Below are positions 11,861 through 24,400 of a stretch of 64,000 nucleotides of DNA, in pieces. The position numbers and the translations under genes were made by a program. The notes below the pieces were generated by a model. It was not told where the DNA came from, ran no database searches, and saw nothing but the letters and a program-made list of their open reading frames with translations. Origin of the DNA: Acanthopleura granulata (lineage: Eukaryota; Mollusca; Polyplacophora; Chitonida; Chitonidae); contig JABBOT010000005.1 in assembly GCA_016165875.1 (NCBI GenBank), positions 17,777,131-17,841,130 on the forward strand. Direction: 5' to 3'. Within the stretch, counting starts at the first letter, position 1; every line of letters starts with the position of its first letter.

Positions 11861-12322
11861 ACTATCTTTGCTCAGGATGCATCAGTGGCAAGCTACCAGA
11901 ATGTCCCAAAGGAACACGGAGTCTGCTTGGTAGTGTAGTGGTATCAGTTTCTCACCTATAGTAAATGATTTATGGGTTATGTCTTTCTGTGTTACAAGAG
12001 AACGATGGTCAATCTGACTTGAATCAGGTGGCCATTTCCACAACACTTGGTAAGTCGTACTTTTTGTGACTTTTTCTGCAAGAAGACTTTGTCAAGGCTA
12101 TAACACAGTATTAAAGGATACATGATTTCTGGGAATTGGTATGGAAAATCTACGAAGGTTTGTGAAATTGGAGCCCGAGATGCCATTACAGGTGTAGAAG
12201 TACCATGTTCATAATGCATATACTTGTAATTGGCACCGTGAAGATTTTGAGAAAACAAGACAAAACAACAGAGATAAAGAAAATAGTGTCGTTTAATGAA
12301 ATGATATACCGTCACTTATAAA

Positions 12323-12475
12323 TCACAGTTTCAATTTTTTAGAGGTTTTCTCGGCCATCTTCAATTTCTTTCCTTTGTCTACTTTTCGTTTCGATATCTG
12401 GGACACAACCTCTTCCTGCAGTTGGGTGAAGAATGTTTTAGATGATGTTGAAGATCTCTTCTGTTTTTTGTCATC
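12323..12475 (-). CDS. MPHOSPH10: MPHOSPH10 exon 11 (stop codon)
   Basis: The 153-nt terminal exon encodes [10 protein letters not shown] (compare A-F-F-S-K-L-Q-D-Q-V in vertebrates) and a Lys-rich end finishing KKLKL before TGA at 12325-12323. Confidence 0.94.
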   Translation of the reverse strand, partial: DDKKQKRSSTSSKTFFTQLQEEVVSQISKRKVDKGKKLKMAEKTSKKLKL

Positions 12476-15400
12476 CTAAGGAAAATAACAAAAGAAAAAA
12501 AAATCTTCAGTGTTTTAATATTGTCCCTGAAATCCACTTTACTTCAGTTGTGACCTGGATGTGCATTTCTCTTCAACAAAGCGCAAAGCTACATTTTCAC
12601 CGACATAGTTTAAGCATCTGGTTTAATGCTGGATAATGCATTCCAGTGCTATGTTATCAAAAACACCTGATTCAAACCGAGAAAACCAAATTTAGGCACT
12701 AAAGCAACAACCGCTGGTTTACTGATAATCAGTAACTGACAAATTCCGATCTACATGTAAAGTGCAGAACGCACATAAAAGATACATTTTCATTGGTATG
12801 GTTTACATGTCTGGATTAATGCTGGATAAGGCATCCCAATGCTGTGTTATGATACCTGATTCAAACCAAGAAAAACAAATTCAGGATCTAGAACAACCAC
12901 TTCTGGTTTACTAAAAACCACAACCGGATTTAAATACTGCTCCACATGTAAAGTGCGGGGTGGACTTACAATTCCAATTGCACTGCGGAATCTGGTTTTC
13001 ATAACTTAATTTGCACCTGTGCAATACAATAGCTGGGAGCGAAGTACGAGTCCTGATGTTGTGACAGAAGTTGTGATGTAACCTCACAGAGGTCATTACA
13101 CTAACCTTGATGATTTTCACGGCGCTGTCCTCTTTACTGCTCTTCTCTAGCTCCTTCATGGCTTTCTCCTTGCTGTATTTGTTCCCTAGACCTGGGTGAA
13201 GCCTGGTCAGCAGCTTCTGACGTTTCTCGCGCTCCTTCTGCCGAGCTCGTTTTGCTGCCTTTTTCTCTCGCCTTTCTCGTTTGCGATCAGTTTCCGTTTT
13301 CTCGGTCTGGCTTTTGGTTTCCCCTTTCACTTTGTCCTGTAACAAAACATTTCATATGCTATGACATTCAAGTTCTTCTTCTGGTAAGCTGAAAAACAAT
13401 GTTAACAGATTAAGAATACATCATACACTGTGTGGTACAATAAAGGTCACAATAGCAACAACTCAGAAGTGTTACCTTTCTACTGACTGCAGGTGAATAA
13501 CCTGATTGCGATATTCTCAAACGCATTTGTTTAATTACTTGACTGCAGCTTGACGATGTTCTCAGCAAACCATGTAGCTGAAATATCTCCTGACTTAAAG
13601 GTGGAGCCGAAGAAAAAAAATATATATCTGAGAAGTGCAAATACCTTGAAAATTTTTTTTCGAAGTGAATTAAAGGCAATGAAATACACAAGTATGAATC
13701 ATAATGTGGAATTTATGTACCACACCGACAGTGATAAAAACACAGGAATTCTAGACATTTCAACATGTTCAAGATTCCACACCAAGAATACAAGACTTTC
13801 CAGTGCTTCTTCAGTGGTTTTAATTCTGACATATATGAACCCCATCTACCTCCTCTGACCACCCTTGTTACTTGAACCCTCCCATACCTGGACTTCCTCT
13901 GGGGCCAGGAGCGTTGCGTCACTGGCCACCACTGGGGCAACCTCCTCCATGCTGATAGACGGTAAATTTGAGATCACCTTAATCTCTGGAGCAGCCTGAG
14001 GAAAAAAAGCAAACCAATTCCATCAAACACACACTAGACTTTACAATCACAGTTTCAACAATTAAAAATTTTTTGCAGATATTCCCACCACTTCATACAT
14101 GTAAACAGTTGAACATGTAAGTCTCAGATAAGCATCTGGATGTGCAAACTGTCAAAAGATTTGTTGGTTTGGCATGAATTTATTTTTGTTCAATTCAGAA
14201 ATACATGTTTGATCAAGAGAGAAAAATTTTTAATATGTATTCATTTGGCAATAGAATAGGTGTAGCTTTCACAGTCAAATAGTATGTCTATAAACAGTCA
14301 AAATAGTGTGTGTATACAGACAAAATAGTGTGTATATACAGTCAAAATAGTGTGTATACACAGTCAAAATAGTGTGTGTATACAGAGAAGAACAGTGTGA
14401 AGTTAGAGTGCTCACAGGTTTGGGAGTGAAATGGAAGTTAGACAAAGCATCAAGCTTGATAAACAAATCTCTCATCTCCTTCTTGATCTCTTCATGGTCA
14501 GGGTCTTTGGTCTCCTCCTCTTCTTTCTGCAGCAGAAAAAATACAATGCCCAAAGGTTCTCAAAGAATAGGAAAGTAGACATAAAGATCCAATCTAGGTT
14601 AGTTCACATTCTGATTCCCAGACAAGGCCCTTCCAAAAAGTGAAGTTAACTTAGTTAACTTAAGCTCACCTGTAGGGCACAGATGGTGAGAGAGTAACAA
14701 ATAAATGTTGATGAGATAGATAATTAAAATTAATATTCTTGTGAAAGTGCATAACAAACCTGTGAATGGTGTAATTTTTGAGAGAAAACCTGTAATACTG
14801 GCTGAGCTTAATACATGCAGTGGTTTTTTTTAATATAGAGTTTGTTGAAGATTGCTTTCCCTGTTTCTGGGTGTCTGAGGGTGAAATTTGTCAATTTATG
14901 GTAATTAATATGAACACAAGGCAGGACTGATGAAACATCTCTCTTGTGTTATTGTGTTCTAATTGTGTGCAAACCCTGAGCTCAATACATGCAGTATTTT
15001 TTAAGATACCACCACTATCATTTTGTTTAACACAGGTTTTAATACACAGTACACTAAATGAGGAATGCAGCAATTTACCGTACTTAATATGCACACAGAG
15101 AATCAACAATGGAGTATCTTCCATGTGTTATAGTGCACTACACGTGTGCAAAAGCGTTCAGTAATTTAATGTATTTAATATGAATCAAACGATGGAATAT
15201 GCCCCTCATGTTACTGTACTCTACACATGTGCAAACCCTGAGTTCAATACATGCAGTACTTTTAAAGATACTACCCCTATCATTTTGTCTAACAGATTCT
15301 AACACACAGGTATACTACATGAGGTATTCAGTAATTTACTGTATTTAATATGCACACACAGAATCAAAGATGGAATATCTCCCTCGGATTATTATGCTCT

Positions 15401-18400
15401 ACATGTGTGGAAACTACCCCTGACATTTCGTGTAACACTGCCTTCCCTGTCATTTGATGTCAACGCCGGTGCTCAGGGTACGACATAAGCTATGTCCAGC
15501 ACTTCCCGACCTCACAGGTATAATCTCTGGTATAATCCCCCCCTCCCCAAAAAACTGATTCCTACTTTGCCGTGTCTACAATACAGACTGGATGTACACA
15601 TTTTTGAACAGTAATGACCTCTAGTACATCAGAGAATAATATATTAGCACGTGTGTGAAGTTAGCCGATGATTGGCGTTAGGCTGTTGGAAATTCGAAAA
15701 TGGAGCTTCATTATTTATATTGCGTAAAATTATGTCCACCGGTACATTACGACTGTCACGAAACCCATTGCAATCACACTAATACTAGACATACATTATC
15801 CTGTACCTAATTAGTACTATAAATTTTCAATTCGACGACAGGGAGCATTGTAATGCAATAATGACTCAAACCGCCTCCCAGTCCATTTTAACAAATCACC
15901 GGATGAATAGCCTGCTGGAATTTGAATCGCCGGATGGCTCACAGCAACAGTGCAACAAGCACTGGACCCATCATACTGACACCAAATATACATCTGGTGA
16001 TATATATTACATCACCAATTCCATCAGGTGAGTGTAATAGTTATAGAGTTCGACAATAGGGGGCGCTGTCATGCACTATCCAGTTTGAATAGCCTGTTGG
16101 CCCAAAACTCACCAACAAATCACACCAGAGACTTCACAGTCACACCATGTACTGGCATTGCCACGGTCTATCACCAGCCTCAAAATGGCCACTGCTGGCT
16201 GACAGCGGGTGCTTGTAAGCAATCGCCAGATGAATAGCCTGCTGGAATTTGAATTGCCTGATGGCTTACAGCAACAATACAGCAAGTACTAGACAAATCA
16301 TATTCACGACAAAGATACATCATGTCATCCCTATCAGGTAAATGTAACAAAGCCAGACTTGGCCGATAGGGGGCACTGTCATACACTATGCAGTTTGAAT
16401 CACCTGCTGACCCAAAACTCACCTACAAATCATGCACTTATGTAGCCATTATCTATCACCAGATATTAAAGATAAATGTAGCAGGTGTTTTTTTTCCTCT
16501 TTCCTCACACCACCTTCAAATACTACCTCTGTAAAACAATCGTTTCCTACCGCATGCAGGCCTACCACTGTTTTTTTTTCTTCTTATGTTATATTCACTA
16601 ATGTCATGTACTAATACAAATGTGTATGACAGCTCTCACTATTGTTGAATGCCGGGATTATTACATTCACTTCACAGGAGATTACGCGGTGTATATTTAG
16701 AGAGAATATAATGAGTCTAGTAATTGTTGTATTGTTGCTGTGAGCCATCAGGCAATTCAAATTCCAGCAGGCTATTCATCTGGCGATTGCTTACAAGCAC
16801 CCGCTGTCAGCCAGCGGTGGCCATTTTGAGGGTGGTGATAGACCGTGGCAATGCCAGTACATGGTGTGACTTTGAAGTCTCTGGTGTGATTTGTAGATGA
16901 GTTTTGGACCAGCAGGCTATTCAAACTGGATAGTGCATGACAGCGCCCCCTATTGTCGAACTCTATAATTATTACACTCACCTGATGTAAGATGATGTGA
17001 TGTATATTTGGTGTCAGTATGATGGGTCCAGTGCTTGTTGCATTGTTGCTGTGAGCCATCCGGCAATTCAAATTCCAGCAGGCTATTCATCTGGCAATTC
17101 GTTAAAATGGACTGGGAGGCAATTCAAGTCATTACAACGCTCCCTATCGTCGGTTGGCAAATTTATAGTACTAATTAGGTACAGGATAATGTATGTCTAG
17201 TATTAGTGTGATTGCAATGGGTCTAATGACAGTCGTAATGTACCGGTGGACATAATTTTATGCAATATAAATAATGAAGCGCCCCTTTTGAATCGCTAAC
17301 CACCATACGCCTATCGCCACCTAACTTCACACATGTTATATTAGCCACAATCTGAATCTATATGTTACACCGCAGTGTTGCGTGGGTATATGGCCTGATA
17401 TTTTGTCGAGAAGATTAATATTTTGACAAGCCCATAGGGCGAGTGTAAATGTTGATCTTTGAGACGCAACACGCTGGTATAAAGAATTTATCATAATGAA
17501 GAGCATTCCGGACGACTTTTGTTGAAATAATACCAGCACTTCCGCCAAAACACACCGCGTTTTCAAGGACGTTTCAACAAGAAAAGCATAGGCTCTGATC
17601 AGTGCATTGATTGCACAGACAAAAAATACTTGCCTCAAGCCAATTGCTAGGTAGTTATTGTCGATTCAAGAGTTTGCCATTTAATTGTTTTGAAAGAATG
17701 TTACAAGATACTTTCCTACACGTTGTGGTCTTTAACTGCTGAATCATTAGAACTCTTTAGAAAATAAAGAAAATAAAAGTTACTGACTCAAACATTACTG
17801 ACAAGAGTTGCTATTGGGCGGTGTGAGAACTCTTGACTCCATAGCGATACAGAAAAAATATCCAAGGCACGAGACTGTATCACTTGCCTGTTTAGCGAAT
17901 ACAGTTGCTTATCAAAGGTACACAGACCAATCAGAGGCCTAGAATTTTCTCTTAATTGTGATGTACAACAGTGAATAATTTTTTTTTAATAATCAATTTT
18001 ATCAGATGAAGACCAATAAAATAAAATTTATCTTCCTCTAAATTTCAAAATAGTGTTCTATTATTAAATCTAAGAATTAATTTGGCATGGTTTGTCCCAA
18101 AACTCAAACGAAAAAATCTGGTATCATCGTTCAGGTCTAAGCTGTTTTTTGAAATACAAGAACTGCTTCTCTTAACTTCAAATTGGCCAACCCATCAGGA
18201 TGAAATCTTGATATCATTCTGTCTTTCTGTCAAACGCCCACACCTGTCCACCCACCTGCTGCTGTTTGAGATACTCCTTCTCGTAAATCTCCGCTAAGCT
18301 CTGTTTGCTCTTCTCCTGGTCTAACACGATACGCTTCTTGTACTCAAACGGGTCTTCTTTTGGTTTAATTTTCCGCTCCACGTCATCCCATGCCTGTCAA

Positions 18401-21400
18401 GTGATAAGACCAAAAATACAGCAAAAATAGGCTTTTTCACACTGATCATGTAATAACTTGACACTTTTTTTGTGCTCAAGGTACAACACCACTCCCATTT
18501 CAATCTCATTACGATGTAATTTTATCCCCTTGTTAACAAGCCAATTTCCAAGACAACATATTTTTAGTAACTGGAATGCCATATCAAGGACTCCCAATAT
18601 TATAACACTCCAACCAGTCACACAGCTCTGAAAACTGGCCACTCAGTGCTAGGCCTATTTCCTTTGGTGTTCTTCTTTGAGAGTATTTAATTGTTTATGC
18701 TAAGGTATGTGAAAAAAAAAATTACAGAAAACATCCCACGTAATTGTACATGCACACAATGCCTTGGCATCCTTTTTTTTTTACCTTCGATATACCTGAT
18801 CAAATATTTAAAAGAAAAAAAAACAATAAAAAATATCCCACAGTTGTGCTACTCATAAAATAACACACATACAGTAATTTCTTATATTTCTTGAATTAGT
18901 TTTGGCAACATTTCCTCTTGGCGTTCACTGAGTAAAATGCAAAATTCATCTGGTCCACAGAAACAGACTGACTGGCATAGTTACCTGATCTTTGATCCTC
19001 TGCCTGATAATATCCTCTATACTTTTTGTGGTCTCTTCTGTAATTACTGGGGCTATCAACAACAACAACACATTATGAAAACAAGAGTTCTGGTGAACTC
19101 AAACTGAACCTAAAGACCACAACCATGTACTGGGTTTCACCTGAAATTGACAAGTTGTCAAAACGCAGACTATTCAGAGGCACATTAAGGACTTGAAATG
19201 ATAGTTTTGATGCTGATTCTTAATTTTTTTTCTGATAAGAAATTAATCAAACTTCACAAACATCTTTCGAGTGGCCCAAAATGTGAATGCGTCAGTAATA
19301 ATCAAGAAAAATGTGTCTCTTGAAAAATGTTAAATTTTAGGTGAAATACTATAATATGCAATGGGAGGAAATCAAACCAGAACTGCAGTTAGATTTTGTC
19401 AAGTATTACAGAGGAAGCAAGGGTCTTCAGCAATACATGGCTGATTAAAAATAAAGTCATAAATGACTTTGATAACAACATATATGTATGCAAGGAAAGA
19501 CACTAAATCGTGAGAATGGTAATACAGCAGTCCCAACAGCATTATCTTACGCAGTTTAGTTGTCTGGTCAAACTGTAAGAACTCCTCTAGCAGGCTGTTT
19601 TCTGGCCTTTTTGAACTAGACACTTCTCCAGCTAGTTGCCATGGTTTTTCAGCCAGGCTCGCTTCTTCCAGATCAGATATTTTCTTTTTTAACTGTAAAT
19701 AGAAACAAAAAAAATTATTGTACAATCTGGAGTAAAAACAAATGTCTCAGTCACACTTGGCTGCACTTTAGTAAAAAAGGGAAAATCGCCCTACAGACTA
19801 GTGGACATTCAATCCAAGTATAGTTACATAACTAATAACAAGCCTTGATTTCAGATGAAGGCAAATTGCTGGCTATCCTTATTGTGTGTGATTCTAGATG
19901 CACATGGAACAGGAATTGCCTACTTACATGTATACACAAGGAATTAAGAAATAATGATTCTTTATCTAGTTATTATTGTTCATTTTAGTGCGGTAAATGT
20001 GGACAAGTTGACCTTTTAGAACTAGGCGCCTCAGGCTTTCCAGTTCTAAAATTTTAACCCTTTCACATTTACCATGCTAAAACGAACAACAGTGACAAGA
20101 TGAAGAATCATTATTTCCATTCTATTGTACTGGAAAAATGACCAAACGCAGTACAAATTTAAACAACTTTCTACCACTCTGATGCTACATTTACGAGTCC
20201 GCTGTCAACAACTGTGAAAGCTCTGGGAAAATCCAAATTCCCCCACACAGCTGAATTGTGTTTGTAGCATATCAATTTTTGTTTACTAATTTCATGATTT
20301 TCTTATTAGTTTTCTTAAAAATTTATATCTTTATATGCACTGTGTTGTGTTATTTATTATTCATACGTCAGTGAAATCCAAAACTTTTACTATTGCATGT
20401 TTATATTTCCAACCCAGACCCCATGATGTCAGAAAGAAACACTATATTTTATAACATTTTTATAACATTTATAACGAGCTGATGTCATAAAACAAGTTTA
20501 GAAAATTGTTACATTTCTATATCACGCAAGAAAACACCAGGTCCTAAAAGTTATCATACATATGACGTCACATCACAGACATGTCCTTGAAGGCCTACAG
20601 CAAAACTGAATGCTTAAAACTTCTTTTTTAAAATACACAAAATCATGATATTCTTAAAATATAAATAATTGTACATTGTATTGTTATCACTTTCACATCT
20701 CACCAGCATTATATTTACAATTCAAAAAAAGTATTCAAACTTTTGTGCCCGATATCCACTACTTATTTATCCGTGTAACTTTACACTTGTCTGTGCTGAT
20801 GAATTTGATGGAGAAGAGGGATAAACACCTTTGAGAACCCACTACATTGCAATCATGTCGCCCAAGGTCGGGTATTGTGACACGAGTCATGGCATCAGTA
20901 TGTTCTGATTCAGGTGTCTGTGATTAACATTCAACGTTGTATGTAGTAGGAATACACCTAGTGAGATAGAATACATGTTTTGGTGGCTCACTATGGAGAT
21001 ACACTTACCCTGTCTTGACGTTTTTCAAAATTGGACTGCTCATCTTTCTGTTTTCTGCCCAGAATGTCATCTGCGTCTTCACCCTCACTTTCCGAATCAG
21101 CCAGCAGATCTGGCTTCCCAGCTCCTTCACTATTCTGATCTGAATTTCCTGACTCACTACAACAGAGGCAAAAGTTCTCGGGATATATGCAAGCCTATGT
21201 TTTTTTTTTGTGTGTGTGCTTTTCTGGAAGTTGTCTGTCTAACGATAAAAGGGATGACATTTTAATCTCTAATATTAAAACAATATGCATGTACTATACC
21301 TTTCTTCTTCTGAGGTGTCCACTGACTGTGCAAAATGAACCTTCTTCTTTGTTTTCACATCACTGGTTTCTCCTGTGTCATTTACTGTTTCCTTCTCTCC

Positions 21401-24400
21401 GTCCGGAACAGGAAAAAAGTCTGAATATTTCATCTCTCTGGATGTTTTGCCCTGGAAAACATTAGAAGTTATAGGAGTACATGTTCACCTACCTCTTCAT
21501 GAAGACTACCACAATGTACTTCATACACTCTGCTTTATTTATTTATTTGATTTGTGTTTTACACCGGAATCATGAATATTTCTTTCACATGACGGCGGCC
21601 AGCATTATGGTGGGAGGAAACAGGGCAGAATGTGGGGGAAACCCACAACTATCTGCAGGTTGCTGGCAGACCTTCACACATACAGCCAAAGAGGAAGGCA
21701 CCCTGAACTGGGCTTGAACTCACGGCCACCTCACTGGTGAGGCTCTTGAGTCAGTGTGCTGCACTCGCCCACTAACCAGCTCAGCCATGAAGGATCCTAC
21801 ATTCTGGTGCAGAATACGTCTTTATGCAGATGAAGAATATTATTAGTTATGTGACGCTCTTCCAGGGATATACAGGTAGATATCTGGTTGAGGTTGATAA
21901 TATTTTTCCAAGGCGAAGCCAAGGAAAAATATTAACGCCTGAGGCCGAATATCCCCAGGAGATGATCACATAACGAATTTATCACCATGAAGAGAATTTT
22001 TTAGATGTAAAACTCAGAAAACTATCAACGCTTTCCATCCTGGGCCATATAATGCCGTTGCAGAGTTATCTCTCTTGGTAACACTCTTTACTGCTCGTGT
22101 CAGTAAGGTCAGTAGGTGCCTTCTGACGTTGAAAGAAGGTTGTAAAAGGTCTTGTTTTCAAATAATATTTATGTCCACTGACTGCATTGTACTGTTATTA
22201 AACGTCAGAGTGGTCAAGATAGTTACTTTGACGTTGCCATGCATAGATCTATGATCATCAAAGTCACAGAACAGCTGATTTAGGTCAATGTCAAGGTCAG
22301 GGCTAGCGGCAGTCATATGAAAGGCGCAAAAAAGAAGGGATGACAGCAGATCATTATGGATGTGGTTCTGGTAATTTCTTTTCAGCAGGTGAACTTGAAT
22401 GATGATGTACATGGATGGTGTTTGTGAAGTTCACCGACATGTCGGCCGATAAACAGACCAGAGATGAAACTGATCATCTCCACCGACATCTGTGTCCGGG
22501 CACAGGATCTTTCTGATCATGATTTAACGACGTATGAACGAACCATTCAAAGAATTTACACAGTGTTCCATCCTGTTTTCTGACCTCAAGGCAAGATAAG
22601 TATCCTATAACTTCACGGAGGATCTTTGTGGACGAAATTGGAAAACCTTCTGACTGCACATTTCAGTACGGTAGGAACGAACAGTTACTGAAGCATGCAC
22701 ATGTGATTTTTCCGTATTTTCCAGAATGATACATACTATTTTGCCACAATCATTTTATTAGTGCGAGACGCAAACAGCTTTGTCTTTCCAACATTTGAAG
22801 TGCTCAAAGCAGACGACAAAAAGTTGTTTTTGCGTGAGCAAAGTTGTCTCCCTTTTTGTGAATATTTTGTGTTGGCAAGTTTGGCCTTGGCGCGTGGGGA
22901 TATAATCGCATGTCAGACTCCAGGGGTGTATGGACATTAATACACCCCTGGAATTCCATCACATTCGGTCTGGTATGTCGGGCATTTCAAACAATCAAAT
23001 CGCCAGAATTTTCTCTGAATGGTGATAAGATATGATATAATATGTCTTGTGTTGTGTGTTTGTACATACAGTGGTTAAAGTTAACATCTGTCCACAGGCC
23101 AAAGCCTGGGTAAGGGAGCATATCACCATCTAGCGTCTTCCCAAGGGAGCTGAATTTGAACATGGGTAATGTAAACATACAACTCATTGTCTAGTAAACA
23201 TTTATACGGCATCTCTATTCACTCTGATGTTCCCTACCAGACAGGTTTCTTTTGCAACATCTTTTCATTACAACAAGAACTAGAGCATCACTTATTAATT
23301 CCCCGCATACATGTACCAGTCCTTGATAACAAACGCAAACCAAGCCTACCTGAGTATCATCCTCATCTGAGGACAAACCCCCGAATATGTTCACATCTTC
23401 TTCTCTAGTTTCATCTTCAGACTCATCCTCCAAGCTTCTGTTCTCGTCTTCGGTCCGGATTCGCTTCGCCTCTTTTTTGTCTTCTTCCTCCAGAAAAGCT
23501 TCCATCTGCGACAACTTGAAAAACTTGTCATCCACACAACTAGGGTGCTCTCCTTTTCCATTCTTGCTTGACTTTTTACTTTTAGGCTTGGAGTCATCAT
23601 CTAGCAAATATCTGTCTGTTGGCTTTGTCTTTGGTGTTTCATCCTCATCACTATCTTCATCGCCTTCATTGAATCCACCAAAATCAAAATCTAATTCATC
23701 TGAATCCTCTCCCTCCTCTGACTGCTCCTGTGCACCTGATTTTAAACGAGACTTAATTTTGTTTATTTCATTGTCTGTATCACTTTCACTTTCAATTTTC
23801 TCTTCTTCCTCAGCAGCTACATCCTCTTCACCATATTCCTCCAACCCATCACTTTTCTGCGTTGAACCTGCAGTCTTGCAATTTTTCTTGTCCACATTTT
23901 CCACAACCCTAAATCCAATGTCCCTGCTGGTGACAGCTTGTGAAACACTTTTTATCAACGATGGAATAACACACTCATTTTGTAATTCTAGTTCTTGCCA
24001 TACTTGCTCATCATCAAAACTGTCAACAATTAATTCTGGCAATGCATCGTTAGGCGACGGCTCCGATTCTTTAATAAAGTCATATATTGTCTTTGTGGCA
24101 AGTTTGAACTTTTTGGCAACAGCTGGCTGAATTCTGAAGAAAATAAAACATAAAAAAAAAAATACAAACATAAGTTCTTGTTCTACAGATGCCAAGAGAT
24201 GACACGACGGGGTGATATTTTTACTTCTCCAAGTATGTGCATTTTGTAATTAATACATGTTCAATACAGTTCATACAGTGCTACTTGAAATTTAAGTATT
24301 TAAATGTACTTTATTTCATTTAAGCAAAGTGAAGATGTTTCAGCCAGTTTTCAGTCATGGAGTTCATACAAAAAAATGATTATGATATAGATGTATGGAG

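Larger units (their letters stand above)
8553..12322. other. 3' space between convergent genes
   Basis: Between the stop codons of the lachesin-like gene and MPP10, no coding exon is seen. The first kilobase is probably 3' UTR of the former. Further on are a GT microsatellite (about 11072-11093), a truncated SINE (11455-11620) and a decayed family-2 SINE (11742-11860). ATTAAA on the minus strand (12297-12292), about 26 nt after the MPP10 stop, is a possible poly(A) signal for that gene. Confidence 0.6.

Noticed and set aside
16028..17071. Mirror-image reading frames on both strands sharing nearly the same peptide
   Set aside because: They come from the two arms of the inverted-repeat transposon, not from genes.
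23387..24130. 247-codon plus-strand reading frame rich in Ser
   Set aside because: It is the complement of the acidic Glu/Asp tracts of MPHOSPH10 exon 2; no homology and no initiation context.
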